From Agrobacterium cavarae (GTDB lineage Bacteria > Pseudomonadota > Alphaproteobacteria > Rhizobiales > Rhizobiaceae): a DNA stretch of 64,000 bases. Position numbers and translations under genes: made by a program. Shown here one piece after another: positions 17,471-26,486 of the stretch (its first letter is position 1; each line of letters opens with the position of its first letter). The stretch is from NCBI RefSeq assembly GCF_004310285.1, contig NZ_SISF01000034.1, forward strand, positions 449,890 to 513,889, written 5' to 3'. The notes beneath the pieces are model-generated. The model saw only the letters and a list, made by a program, of their open reading frames with translations, did no database searches and had not been told where the DNA came from.

Positions 17471-19777
17471 ATGGGCAAGATGGATTTCATCGGCAAGCCC
17501 TCATCCGCGGCCGGCGGCTGGGGCGCGCTGAAAAGCGTTGGCAAGCGCCTGCTGGAATCCGGAGCACCCCTCTCCAATGCGAAGGCGCTTCTTAAGACCA
17601 ATCAGCCCGATGGCTTCGATTGCCCCGGCTGCGCCTGGGGCGACCCGGAGCATGGCTCATCCTTCGAATTTTGCGAAAACGGTGTGAAGGCCGTTTCCTG
17701 GGAAGCCACGGAGGCACGCGTTGCGCCGGAGTTTTTCGCCGCGAATAAGGTCTCCGCGCTGAGCCAATGGTCGGATTACGAACTTGAGAAACAAGGCCGC
17801 CTGACGAACCCTCTGCGTTACGATCGTTCGTCCGACCGATACGTGCGCGTGTCCTGGGACGATGCATTCCGCGAGATCGGCACCATCTTGCGCGGACTCG
17901 ACAGCCCGGATCGCGCCGAGTTCTACACATCCGGTCGGGCATCCAATGAAGCTGCCTTCCTCTATCAGTTGATGGTCCGACTTTACGGCACGAACAATTT
18001 TCCAGACTGCTCCAACATGTGTCATGAAGCGAGCGGCGTCGGTCTGAAAGCCTCTATCGGTGTCGGCAAAGGGACCGTGCTTCTGGAGGATTTCGAGAAG
18101 ACCGATGCGATCTTCGTCATTGGCCAGAACCCCGGCACCAACCATCCCCGCATGCTGGGTGATCTAAGGCGAGCGGCAATTCGCGGCGCGCGCATTGCCG
18201 TCTTCAATCCGATCAAGGAAAAGGGTCTGCAGCGCTTCAGTGATCCGCAGGACAAGCTGGAGATGATCACCGGCGGTAACACCAAGATTGCCACCAATTA
18301 CTATCAGCCACGCCAGGGCGGTGACATGGCCGCTATTCGCGGTATCAGCAAGGTGGTGTTCTCGGCCGATGAGGCGGCGCGTGCCGCGGGTCAACCAGCC
18401 ATCATCGATTACGACTTCCTCACCGACCATGCCGTGGAGTTCGAGGCATACCGTGCTGCCGTGGATGCAACGAACTGGGAAACCATTCTCGACCAGTCGG
18501 GTCTGACACGTGAGGCGATCGAGGAAGCGGCCTCCATCTACATGAATGCCAGTTCCGTCATTGCCACCTGGGCGATGGGGGTGACGCAGCACAAACACTC
18601 CGTCGCTATCGTTCGCGAGATCACCAATCTGATGCTGCTGCGGGGCAATGTCGGGCGGCCCGGTGCCGGCCTCTGCCCTGTCCGCGGCCATTCGAACGTA
18701 CAGGGCGATCGCACCGTTGGCATCGACGAGAAGGCACCGCCTGCCCTGCTTGATGCGCTCGAAAAGGAATTCGGCGTGATGATGCCGCGCAACCGTGGGC
18801 ACAACACGGTGGAAGCGATCAGCGCCATGCTGGATGGCAAGGCGCAGTCCTTCATCGCGCTCGGTGGCAACTTCCTGCGCGCCACGCCCGACAGCCCGCT
18901 GATCATCGAGGCGTTCAAAAAGCAGAAGCTGACCGTCAACATCGCGACCAAGCTCAACCATTCGCATCTTGTGCCGGGAGAAACCTCGTTCATCCTGCCA
19001 TGTCTTGGCCGCACCGAGATCGATCGCAATTCCGCAGGCCTGCCGCAGATCGTGACGGTGGAGGATTCCATGAGCATGGTCCATGGTTCTGGCGGCATAA
19101 ACGAGCCGGCATCGCCTGAACTGCGTTCCGAAGTTGCCATCATTGCCGGTATCGCGGAAGCCACGCTTGGCAGTGACCTTGTCAACTGGAACGCTCTTGC
19201 CGATGATTACGATCTGATCCGAGACATGATTGAGCGGGTTATTCCGGGATTCCACGAATTCAATGAGCGCGTGCGCGTGCCGCGCGGCTTCCATCTGCGC
19301 AACGCGGCAGCCGAGCGTGAATGGCATACACCGGAAAAGAAAGCGGTCTTCTTTACCGGCCCCCTGCCGGAAATGACGGAGCATCAGGCTGCATTGTCGA
19401 AAGAAGGTCTTTTCGTGCTCCAGACTTTCCGCAGCCACGATCAATATAACACCACCATCTACGGCCTCGATGACCGCTACCGCGGCGTTTACGGCGAACG
19501 TCAGGTGATCTTCATGAACCCGAAGGATATGGAGACGCTCGGCGCCCACGCCAAACAGCGCGTCGATGTGATCGGCGAATATGGCGATGGCGTCGAACGG
19601 ATCGCGAAGGATTTCCGTCTGGTGCCCTATGACATACCGCAGGGCAGCGTCTGCGGTTACTATCCCGAGCTCAACGTTCTCGTGCCGCTACACAGTTATG
19701 GAGAAGGCAGCTTCACCCCAACCTCCAAATCCGTGCTGGTGTCGGTGCGACTGCGGGGCGAGGCCGCGGCGGCATAA
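17471..19777 (+). CDS. FdhF/YdeP family molybdopterin-dependent oxidoreductase
   Basis: A 768-residue cytosolic oxidoreductase of the formate dehydrogenase alpha-subunit superfamily, YdeP-like branch. Near the N-terminus FDCPGCAWGDPEHGSSFEFCENG supplies cysteines of the kind that hold an iron-sulfur cluster in relatives. CSNMCHEASGVGL lies where the metal-ligand loop is expected. Pterin-cofactor contacts appear as IGQNPGTNHPRML, RGNVGRPGAGLCPVRGHSNVQG and TFRSHDQYNTTIYG. I chose the ATG at 17471 with AAGGAG nine bases upstream; the frame is open from 17429. The YdeP family has no settled substrate, so formate oxidation should not be assumed. It overlaps the next gene by one base. Confidence 0.9.
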   Translation: MGKMDFIGKPSSAAGGWGALKSVGKRLLESGAPLSNAKALLKTNQPDGFDCPGCAWGDPEHGSSFEFCENGVKAVSWEATEARVAPEFFAANKVSALSQWSDYELEKQGRLTNPLRYDRSSDRYVRVSWDDAFREIGTILRGLDSPDRAEFYTSGRASNEAAFLYQLMVRLYGTNNFPDCSNMCHEASGVGLKASIGVGKGTVLLEDFEKTDAIFVIGQNPGTNHPRMLGDLRRAAIRGARIAVFNPIKEKGLQRFSDPQDKLEMITGGNTKIATNYYQPRQGGDMAAIRGISKVVFSADEAARAAGQPAIIDYDFLTDHAVEFEAYRAAVDATNWETILDQSGLTREAIEEAASIYMNASSVIATWAMGVTQHKHSVAIVREITNLMLLRGNVGRPGAGLCPVRGHSNVQGDRTVGIDEKAPPALLDALEKEFGVMMPRNRGHNTVEAISAMLDGKAQSFIALGGNFLRATPDSPLIIEAFKKQKLTVNIATKLNHSHLVPGETSFILPCLGRTEIDRNSAGLPQIVTVEDSMSMVHGSGGINEPASPELRSEVAIIAGIAEATLGSDLVNWNALADDYDLIRDMIERVIPGFHEFNERVRVPRGFHLRNAAAEREWHTPEKKAVFFTGPLPEMTEHQAALSKEGLFVLQTFRSHDQYNTTIYGLDDRYRGVYGERQVIFMNPKDMETLGAHAKQRVDVIGEYGDGVERIAKDFRLVPYDIPQGSVCGYYPELNVLVPLHSYGEGSFTPTSKSVLVSVRLRGEAAAA

Positions 19778-20112
19778 TGGACGAGGAAGACACCGCAACG
19801 CGCTTCATGGCCGCGGTGGACGAACTGCTCCAGGTCGCGCCGGCTGGACTTCAACCGACAGGCGCTGCGCTCATTGTTGCGGTCCATATCGGTCTTGGCA
19901 GTGACAGTCGCAGCCTTTCAAACAAGCTTGGTATTGCCCATGCTTTGGTGCTACGGGAGATCAGCGCGCTTTCCGGCACACTGCTCCATATCGTTCGCCG
20001 CGAAGACCGAACACAGCGGACCTTCGTAGAATTGACGGAAAAGGCGAAAGCGCTTGCGACCACCGCATCCAACACTTTGAAGCCTTCATCTTTGAGTTCG
20101 AATACGTCATGA
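19777..20112 (+). CDS. Small winged-helix-like protein in the FdhF operon
   Basis: A 111-residue protein whose ATG shares its A with the stop of the oxidoreductase gene and whose end overlaps the deformylase-like gene (ATGA). The centre (SRSLSNKLGIAHALVLREISAL, then RREDRTQRTFVELTEKA) has the helix-turn-helix plus wing layout of MarR-like proteins, but it is short and I did not recognise a named family. Tight coupling on both sides suggests that it works with its neighbours, as a regulator or an accessory protein. Confidence 0.75.
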   Translation: MDEEDTATRFMAAVDELLQVAPAGLQPTGAALIVAVHIGLGSDSRSLSNKLGIAHALVLREISALSGTLLHIVRREDRTQRTFVELTEKAKALATTASNTLKPSSLSSNTS

Positions 20113-20600
20113 CCGTTCGTACCATCGTCCGATACCCAGCCACCGCCCTTGCCACCCCATGCGAGCCGGTCGCGACGTTTGGCCCCGACCTCGTCATCCT
20201 ACAGCAGGACCTAGTCGACACCATGCGTGCAGCACCCGGTGTCGGGATCACGGCGTCACATATAGGCGTCTTTCAGAGGGTTTTCGTGCTGGAGCTTGAG
20301 CCCGGCAAGATCCTGACCTACGTCAATCCTGAGATCATCCACAGCTCGACAGACACGATGCGCCATGTGGAGGGCAGCGTTTCCATGCCGGGAATCACAG
20401 AGGAACTGGAACGTCCCCGGCAGGTGACGTTGCGGTTTCAGGATTTGACGGGCGCTAAGCGGGAGGAGACCGCGGATGGTTTTCACGCCGTCTGCATTCA
20501 GCATGAGATCGATCAGCTCGACGGCATCTTCTGGATCAAGCGCCTATCGAAGCTCAAGCGCGACCGGCTGATCCGCAAATGGGAAAAGACGCAGCGCTGA
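20109..20600 (+). CDS. Peptide deformylase-like protein lacking two metal ligands
   Basis: A 163-residue protein with the whole length and fold pattern of peptide deformylase. The three signature motifs are present but altered: GVGITASHIG at 44-53 (usual G-x-G-x-A-A-x-Q), EGSVSMP at 88-94 (usual EGCLS-x-P, so the metal Cys is Ser90) and QHEIDQLDG at 131-139 (usual QHE-x-DHLDG, so the second metal His is Gln136). His132 and Glu133 remain. Two of three metal ligands are missing, so ordinary deformylase activity is unlikely. It is the last gene of the FdhF-like operon (four-base overlap). Annotation pipelines would probably call it Def. Confidence 0.9.
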   Translation: MTVRTIVRYPATALATPCEPVATFGPDLVILQQDLVDTMRAAPGVGITASHIGVFQRVFVLELEPGKILTYVNPEIIHSSTDTMRHVEGSVSMPGITEELERPRQVTLRFQDLTGAKREETADGFHAVCIQHEIDQLDGIFWIKRLSKLKRDRLIRKWEKTQR

Positions 20601-20628
20601 TTGATCGCCATCACAGTTCGGAACGGGA

Positions 20629-21051
20629 TCAGGCGATAGACAGATGAAAGTCCGCCTCGCTGCGCAGCGTATTGCTGACGGTGCAAATTCTCTCCGCTTC
20701 ATGGGCAATTGCCTGCTTCGTCGGCTCGTCAAAATCACCGCTGATCGTCAGCCGCATGTCGAAGCGGAGAATGCGGGCGGGTTCACCCTCAGACTTTTCT
20801 CCCGTCACGTTCGCCTCGACCGCCTCGAACCTGTTAAGCACGCCCATGCGGCTTGCGGCAATGCGCGCGCTCAAGGCCAGGCAGGCGGCGAGCGAGGAAT
20901 AGAGAAGGTCGAGCGGATTGAAGCCCGGCTCCGACGCGGCCGTCACCACGGAGAGATTTCCGCCGGTCGGTGTTGCAATTTGCGGATGACCATTGCGTCC
21001 CAAGAGGGCTGTCGCGCCGACGTCCCGCTTCTTAACCCGTAGCTCGCTCAC
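20629..21051 (-). CDS. OsmC family protein
   Basis: A 140-residue OsmC/Ohr-fold protein of the type that reduces organic peroxides with a Cys pair. The first half has GNLSVVTAASEPGFNPLDLLYSSLAACLA, in which the Cys is the expected OsmC peroxidatic residue, and the second half has ERICTVSNTLR, the usual second Cys. It starts at GTG, six bases after AAGGAG. It converges on the deformylase-like gene with 28 bases between. Confidence 0.88.
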   Translation of the reverse strand: MSELRVKKRDVGATALLGRNGHPQIATPTGGNLSVVTAASEPGFNPLDLLYSSLAACLALSARIAASRMGVLNRFEAVEANVTGEKSEGEPARILRFDMRLTISGDFDEPTKQAIAHEAERICTVSNTLRSEADFHLSIA

Positions 21052-21283
21052 ACCATACTCCTTATGCGGTGTTACGATCTTTCAGATTCGCTTCCACCGC
21101 TTCCATCTGTGTCCTGTCGCATGTTGGTATCGAAAGACCGCGCAGAACTTTTGTGCGACGTGCTCTCAATCTACATTTCCCGCAAATTCATTTTGCACAA
21201 TGGAACCAAATTCTAAATTGCGGCTTTTACTCACGCAACGGTGATCGGGCCGTTCATCGAAACGGAAATAGGAGCTGGGACAT

Positions 21284-21451
21284 ATGGTTACCTCGACGCT
21301 AGTCAGCATTCTGATCACCTTTCTGGTCATCGTACTGGTGCTGTGGCTTATCGCACGCCTGCCGGTTGGCGGCAGTGCAAAGCAGATCGCTCAGGTCATC
21401 GTGATCATCATCGGTATTATCTCGCTGCTGAAGTATCTCGCAGTCTTCTGA
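21284..21451 (+). CDS. Small two-span membrane protein (Thivi_2564-like)
   Basis: A 55-residue protein made of two hydrophobic segments (about 5-23 and 34-53) separated by ARLPVGGSAKQ. The pattern resembles the small Thivi_2564-type membrane protein family of unknown function. GGAG lies nine bases upstream, and a strong hairpin terminator follows. It is too short for most ORF cut-offs but well supported. Confidence 0.7.
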   Translation: MVTSTLVSILITFLVIVLVLWLIARLPVGGSAKQIAQVIVIIIGIISLLKYLAVF

Positions 21452-21500
21452 TAACGATTTTGTCCGACCCGCTGCATCCATATGCGCGGGCAAGACTTGG

Positions 21501-21536
21501 AAAAGCCCGTCGCTCCATCGGCGGGCTTTTGCTTTT
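21501..21536 (+). terminator. Rho-independent terminator after the 55-aa membrane protein gene
   Basis: AAAAGCCCGTCG (21501-21512) pairs with CGGCGGGCTTTT (21519-21530), with one G-U pair, around a six-base loop. It is followed by GCTTTTT. Confidence 0.85.
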
Positions 21537-21568
21537 TCGGCATGAGCTTTGAGGATGACGCCTCAATA

Positions 21569-21604
21569 AGAAAGGGCGCGAAAAACGGATTGCGCGCCCT
21601 TTCT
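21569..21604 (-). terminator. Terminator after the BMP-type ABC transporter operon
   Basis: AGAAAGGGCGCG (21569-21580) is perfectly complementary to CGCGCCCTTTCT (21593-21604) with a 12-base loop. It lies 17 bases past the stop of the substrate-binding protein gene. Confidence 0.7.
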
Positions 21605-21621
21605 CATGTAAAAACTTCGAC

Positions 21622-22695
21622 TTACTGCGGCAGCTTGTCGTCTACGCCTTCAACGTAGAAGTTCAGACCGAGCAGAACGCCGTCTTCAGCCTTCTCGCCC
21701 ACCTTGAGCCACTCCGTGCCATCCTGCTTCTTCACAGGACCGGTGAAGGGGTGAAGTTCGCCGGACTTGATCTTCGCCTCGGTGTCCTCAGCCATCTTCT
21801 TCACGTCGTCCGGCATGTTGGTGTAAGGCGCCATCGTCAGAATGCCGTCTTTCAGACCATCCCAAACCGACTCCGACTTCCAGGTGCCATCAAGAAGCGC
21901 CTGTGTGCGCTTGATGTAATAGGCGCCCCAGGTGTCGACGATCGCGGTCAGCTGTGTCTTGGGGCCAGCCTTGATCATGTCGGAGGCCTGGCCGAACGCC
22001 TTGATACCGCGCTCTGCAGCAACCTGCATCGGTGCCGTCGTGTCGGTGTGCTGCGTCAGGATATCGACGCCCTGGTCGATCAGAGCCTTGGCCGCATCGG
22101 CTTCCTTGCCGGGGTCGAACCAGGTGTTGGCCCAGACGACCTTGACCTTGAAGTCCGGGTTGACGGAACGTGCGCCAAGCAGGAAGGCGTCGATGCCCAT
22201 CACGACTTCCGGGATCGGGAAGGAGGCGATGTAGCCAGCGACACCCTTCTGCGACATCTTCGCAGCGATCTGGCCCTGAATGTAACGGCCTTCATAGAAA
22301 CGAGAGTTATAGGTTGCGAGGTTCGCCGCTGTCTTGAAGCCGGTCGCGTGTTCGAACTTCACCTTCGGGAACTTCTGCGCAACCTTGACCGTGGCATCCA
22401 TGAAGCCAAACGACGTAGTGAAGATCAGATCGCAGCCTGAACGGGCCATGCGTTCGATTGCGCGCTCGGCATCCGGGCCTTCCGGAACGCTTTCAAGGAA
22501 TGGCGTCTCGATCTTGTCGCCGAAATGCTTCTGCAATTCCTGACGGCCTATATCATGCGCCTGCGTCCAGCCACCATCCGTGCGCGTACCGACATAGACG
22601 AAGCAGACTTTTTTGGCGTCGGCAGCTTGCGCTGCGGGAACGACGCCGATGATAGCCGCGGCGGACGCGGCCAGTGCGATGATGAGTCTTTTCAT
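21622..22695 (-). CDS. BMP family ABC transporter substrate-binding protein
   Basis: Periplasmic binding protein (357 aa) of the BMP/PnrA family, which in characterised members binds nucleosides. The signal peptide MKRLIIALAASAAAIIGVVPAAQA is followed by the family opening KVCFVYVGTRTDGGWTQAHDIGRQ. IFTTSFGFMD and GYIASFPIPEVVMGIDAF line the ligand cleft. The ATG at 22695 has AGGGG upstream; the frame is open eight codons further. It is the last gene of a four-gene operon (ATPase, permease, permease, binding protein). A nucleoside hydrolase at 37.4 kb could act on the imported substrates. Confidence 0.93.
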   Translation of the reverse strand: MKRLIIALAASAAAIIGVVPAAQAADAKKVCFVYVGTRTDGGWTQAHDIGRQELQKHFGDKIETPFLESVPEGPDAERAIERMARSGCDLIFTTSFGFMDATVKVAQKFPKVKFEHATGFKTAANLATYNSRFYEGRYIQGQIAAKMSQKGVAGYIASFPIPEVVMGIDAFLLGARSVNPDFKVKVVWANTWFDPGKEADAAKALIDQGVDILTQHTDTTAPMQVAAERGIKAFGQASDMIKAGPKTQLTAIVDTWGAYYIKRTQALLDGTWKSESVWDGLKDGILTMAPYTNMPDDVKKMAEDTEAKIKSGELHPFTGPVKKQDGTEWLKVGEKAEDGVLLGLNFYVEGVDDKLPQ

Positions 22696-22732
22696 TTTTA
22701 CCCCTGCTTGGTTAGGCATGACTTTCGGATTT

Positions 22733-23656
22733 TTAGCGATCCGGCACGAACGGTTTGCCGAGCGATGCCGGTGTATTGATCAGCGTCGTGCGCCGATTAT
22801 GGGAGATGATAATCAACACCACAATAGTTGCTACATAAGGAAGCGCTGAAAGTAGCTGTGACGGCACCCCAATGCCGAAGGCCTGTGCATGCAACTGGCC
22901 GATCGTCACTGCGCCGAAGAGATAGCCGCCCACCAGCACCCGCCATGGCCGCCAGGACGCGAAGACGACGAGCGCCAGCGCAATCCAGCCACGACCGGCA
23001 GACATGTTTTCCACCCATTGCGGCGTGTAGACGAGCGAGAGCTGCGCGCCCGCAAGACCCGCACATGCGCCGCCGAACATCACGGCAAAATAGCGCGTGC
23101 GGATGACGTTGATGCCAAGCGCGTGGGCTGACGAATGGCTGTCACCGATCGCGCGGATTTTCAGCCCGGTTCGGCTTTTGAACAGGAACCAGCTGATACC
23201 GAAGACGAGCGCAATCGAGATGTAGAAGATCAAATCCTGGCGGAAGAGGATCGGGCCGATAAAGGGAATATCCGAGAGCACAGGAAAGACGATGTTCGGC
23301 AGCTTGACGCCGGGCACGCCAACGAAGCTTTCTCCCAACATGCCGGAGACGCCGAGACCGAGAATAGTGAGCGCGAGCCCGGTCGCCACTTGGTTGGTGA
23401 CAAGCGTGAGCGTCAGGAAACCAAAGAGCAGCGAGAACAGCGCACCCGCCGCGATCCCGGCGAGAATGCCGATATAGGGCGAACCACTCAGATGCGCGGC
23501 GGCGAAGGCGCAGACCGCACCGATGACGATCATGCCTTCGACACCGAGATTGAGGACGCCGGCGCGCTCAGTGACGAGTTCGCCAAGGGCCGCAATGACC
23601 AGCGGCGTTGCGGCAGTTATGACGGTGAGAAGGATCGCCTGAAACATATCCATCAT
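22733..23656 (-). CDS. ABC transporter permease (nucleoside/BMP type), second
   Basis: A 307-residue inner-membrane permease of the branched-chain/BMP type, with about eight to nine spans. It opens FQAILLTVITAATPLVIAALGELVTERAGVLNLGVEGMIVIGA, the signature of NupQ/YufQ-like permeases. Its ATG overlaps the stop of the first permease (ATGA). Confidence 0.92.
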   Translation of the reverse strand: MMDMFQAILLTVITAATPLVIAALGELVTERAGVLNLGVEGMIVIGAVCAFAAAHLSGSPYIGILAGIAAGALFSLLFGFLTLTLVTNQVATGLALTILGLGVSGMLGESFVGVPGVKLPNIVFPVLSDIPFIGPILFRQDLIFYISIALVFGISWFLFKSRTGLKIRAIGDSHSSAHALGINVIRTRYFAVMFGGACAGLAGAQLSLVYTPQWVENMSAGRGWIALALVVFASWRPWRVLVGGYLFGAVTIGQLHAQAFGIGVPSQLLSALPYVATIVVLIIISHNRRTTLINTPASLGKPFVPDR

Positions 23657-24741
23657 GCGGCTCCTTCACGGGCAGCGCTGCGCGACCAGCGGATGCGGAT
23701 TTTGTAGAGGATCAGCGTGTCGCAGGACAGGACAAAGAAGAGCAGCAGTCCCTGGAAGACCCGCACGACTTTATCAGAAATCTGCAGCGACATCTGCACC
23801 GCCTCACCACCGAGATAGGTCAGCGAGAGAACCAGCCCTGAGGCGATAATGCCGAGTGGGTTCAACCTGCCAAGGAAAGCGACAATGATAGCGGTGAAGC
23901 CGTAGCCTGGTGAAATCGAGGGCTGCAAATGGCCGATGGAGCCGGAGACTTCCGAAATCCCGGCAAGGCCTGCCAGCGCGCCGGACAGGAGCAGCGAAAA
24001 CCAGACCATGCCGCGAGAGGAAAAACCGGCAAAGCGCCCTGCCCGCGCCGATTGGCCGAGCACGGTTACCTCGAAGCCCTTCAGCATGTAGCGCATCATG
24101 AACCAGAGCGCGACGGCGGCGACGAGCGCAAAGACGACGCCCCAATGGGCACGCCCCGAATCCAGTAGTTCAGGCAGAACGGCGCTTTCGTTGAAAGGCT
24201 TGGTCTGCGGGAAGTTGTAACCCTGTGGATCGCGCCAGGCGCCGCGCACCAGCCAGTCGAGAAAGAGCTGCGCGACATAGACCAGCATGAGGCTGGTCAG
24301 GATCTCGTTGGTGTTGAACCGCGTCTTCAAGAGCGCCGGGATACCGGCGTAAAGCGCGCCGCCTGCGGCCCCCATGACAAGCATCAGCGGCAGGATCATG
24401 GGAGACTGCCAATCGGGGTTCAGCACAGGCAGGATGGAGCCGGTGATCGCGCCGATTGTGAACTGACCTTCCGCGCCGATATTCCAGTTGTTCGACCGAT
24501 AACAGATGGCAAGCCCGACCGCGATCAGGATCAACGGCGCTGCCTTGACGGCGAGTTCATGCAGGGACCAGACTTCCAGCAACGGCTCGATGAAGAAGCT
24601 GTAGAGCGCGCCGACGGGCTCTTTGCCGAGCGCTGCAAAGATGATGGCACCGACGACAAGCGTCAGCACCAGAGCCAGGAGCGGTGAGAGAATGGCAAAG
24701 AGCTTGGAGACCCCTGCGCGTTTTTCAAGTTCAATGCGCAT
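23653..24741 (-). CDS. ABC transporter permease (nucleoside/BMP type), first
   Basis: A 362-residue permease with about nine membrane segments. AICYRSNNWNIGAEGQFTIGAI is the NupP/YufP-type signature, and a GLAGISEVSGSIGHLQP loop follows. It overlaps the ATPase gene by 11 bases upstream and the second permease by four bases downstream. Confidence 0.92.
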   Translation of the reverse strand: MRIELEKRAGVSKLFAILSPLLALVLTLVVGAIIFAALGKEPVGALYSFFIEPLLEVWSLHELAVKAAPLILIAVGLAICYRSNNWNIGAEGQFTIGAITGSILPVLNPDWQSPMILPLMLVMGAAGGALYAGIPALLKTRFNTNEILTSLMLVYVAQLFLDWLVRGAWRDPQGYNFPQTKPFNESAVLPELLDSGRAHWGVVFALVAAVALWFMMRYMLKGFEVTVLGQSARAGRFAGFSSRGMVWFSLLLSGALAGLAGISEVSGSIGHLQPSISPGYGFTAIIVAFLGRLNPLGIIASGLVLSLTYLGGEAVQMSLQISDKVVRVFQGLLLFFVLSCDTLILYKIRIRWSRSAAREGAA

Positions 24742-26320
24742 GAACGACCTGCTCCGTATGCCCTGCCTGCTCTGTGCTTCCCGCGTGTACGCCGCCCATC
24801 AACAGGCCGATCTTCTCACGCGTCATCTCCTTTGCCGGATAGGCGCTTGAGAGCTGCCCGTCGGAAATAACGGCGATGCTTGATGCAACCTCGAAGATTT
24901 CGTCGAGATCCTGGCTGATCACGATGACAGCGGATCCGGCCTTCGCCATGTCCACGAGCGCCTGGCGAATACGGCTTGCCGCCCCCGCATCCACACCCCA
25001 TGTCGGCTGATTGACGACGAGAACCGATGGCTGTCGATCGAGCTCCCGACCGACGATGAATTTCTGCAGATTTCCGCCGGAGAGCGAACCGGCGAGTGGG
25101 TCTTCGCCGCTCTTGCGCACATCCATCTGTTCGGAGATGCGCTTGGCGGCGTTCTTGATCACCGAATGACGGACGACTTTCAGGAAACCGCCGGTGAGAA
25201 ATGCCTTTTTGTCGGATCGACAGCGCGCCAGGAGAAGATTGTCAGAGAGGCTCATATTCGGCACGGCGGCATGGCCGTGGCGCTCTTCCGGGACGAAGCC
25301 TGCCCCCAGCAGCCGGCGGCCATTGATGCCCATGCGACCGACGGGCTTGCCACGCAGGAAGATCGCGTCGTCCTTCGAGACGGGATATTCACCGGATAGC
25401 GCGTCGAACAACTCGCCCTGTCCATTGCCCGCAATACCTGCGATGGCAAGCACCTCGCCCGCGCGCACCTTCATGGCGATATTCTTGAGCGACACGGCAA
25501 AGGGTGTGCGTGCCGGAACAGAGAGACCGATGATTTCAACGGCGACATCGCCGATCGTGCATTCGTCGTCGCGCTGAATGCCAGCGACGTCGGAGCCAAC
25601 CATCATGCGCGCAAGAGAGGCCGGTGTTTCCTGGCGCGGATCGCAGGCCCCCGTCACCTTGCCGTGACGCAACACAGTGGCGCGATCGCAGATGCGTTGC
25701 ACCTCTTCCAGGCGATGACTGATGTAAAGCACGGAACGCCCTTCGGCTTTCAGCTTCTCCAGCGTCTCGAACAGCCTGTCCGCCTCCTGCGGTGTCAGCA
25801 CGGAGGTCGGTTCATCCAGAATGATAAGCCTTGGGTTCTGCAAAAGAGCGCGAACGATCTCGATGCGCTGGCGCTCGCCCACCGAAAGATCGGCAACATG
25901 GGCGTAAGGGTCGAGCGGCAGGCCGTAGGCCTTGGAGAGTGTTTCAGCTTCCCGCGCAATTTCCTTCAGAGAGATCTTGGGATCGAGCGAGAGTGCGATG
26001 TTTTCAGCGACGGTCAGCGCTTCGAAGAGGGAGAAATGCTGGAACACCATGCCAATGCCCAGCTTGCGGGCTTCACCCGGCGAACCGATCCGCACAGAAT
26101 TTCCGTTCCAGACGATCTCTCCGCTGGAGGGCTCCAGCACGCCGAAAAGCATTTTGACGAGGGTGGATTTTCCGGCACCGTTCTCACCGAGAAGAGCGTG
26201 AATCTCGCCAGGTGCAATATCGAGATCGATCGCATTGCATGCGGCGAATGTTCCAAACAGCTTGGTCAGCTGGCGCACGGACAAGAGGGGCAAAGCCCCA
26301 GACGCAACCGTTTCCGTCAC
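24731..26320 (-). CDS. ABC transporter ATP-binding protein with two nucleotide-binding domains
   Basis: A 529-residue double ATPase (NupO/YufO-like). The first domain has Walker A GENGAGKST, signature LSVGERQRIEI and Walker B RLIILDEPTSVL. The second is degenerate in Walker A (GIAGNGQGEL) and retains GSLSGGNLQKFIVGREL, as is normal for sugar- and nucleoside-type double ATPases. It starts at GTG with AAGGGG upstream. It is the first gene of the four-gene importer operon. Confidence 0.93.
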   Translation of the reverse strand: MTETVASGALPLLSVRQLTKLFGTFAACNAIDLDIAPGEIHALLGENGAGKSTLVKMLFGVLEPSSGEIVWNGNSVRIGSPGEARKLGIGMVFQHFSLFEALTVAENIALSLDPKISLKEIAREAETLSKAYGLPLDPYAHVADLSVGERQRIEIVRALLQNPRLIILDEPTSVLTPQEADRLFETLEKLKAEGRSVLYISHRLEEVQRICDRATVLRHGKVTGACDPRQETPASLARMMVGSDVAGIQRDDECTIGDVAVEIIGLSVPARTPFAVSLKNIAMKVRAGEVLAIAGIAGNGQGELFDALSGEYPVSKDDAIFLRGKPVGRMGINGRRLLGAGFVPEERHGHAAVPNMSLSDNLLLARCRSDKKAFLTGGFLKVVRHSVIKNAAKRISEQMDVRKSGEDPLAGSLSGGNLQKFIVGRELDRQPSVLVVNQPTWGVDAGAASRIRQALVDMAKAGSAVIVISQDLDEIFEVASSIAVISDGQLSSAYPAKEMTREKIGLLMGGVHAGSTEQAGHTEQVVHAH

Positions 26321-26486
26321 CTGTTCCCCTTTTCACCGATCGCCGCACTTCTATGAGGCTTAACGAGCGGATCGACACCCTTGCACTAAAATTGAGCACT
26401 GCTCTTTCTGCGTACTAAATCCTTTTTTGTGACGCTGTACAACCGAAAAACAACGATCCAGGGATGGTTTTAAACCACTGTTTTTC

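Noticed and set aside
18164..19549. 461-codon minus-strand open frame
   Set aside because: Antisense shadow of the FdhF-like oxidoreductase gene; no recognisable domain.
20109..20600. Ordinary peptide deformylase (def)
   Set aside because: The metal Cys and second metal His are replaced, and it lies in a molybdo-oxidoreductase operon rather than beside fmt.
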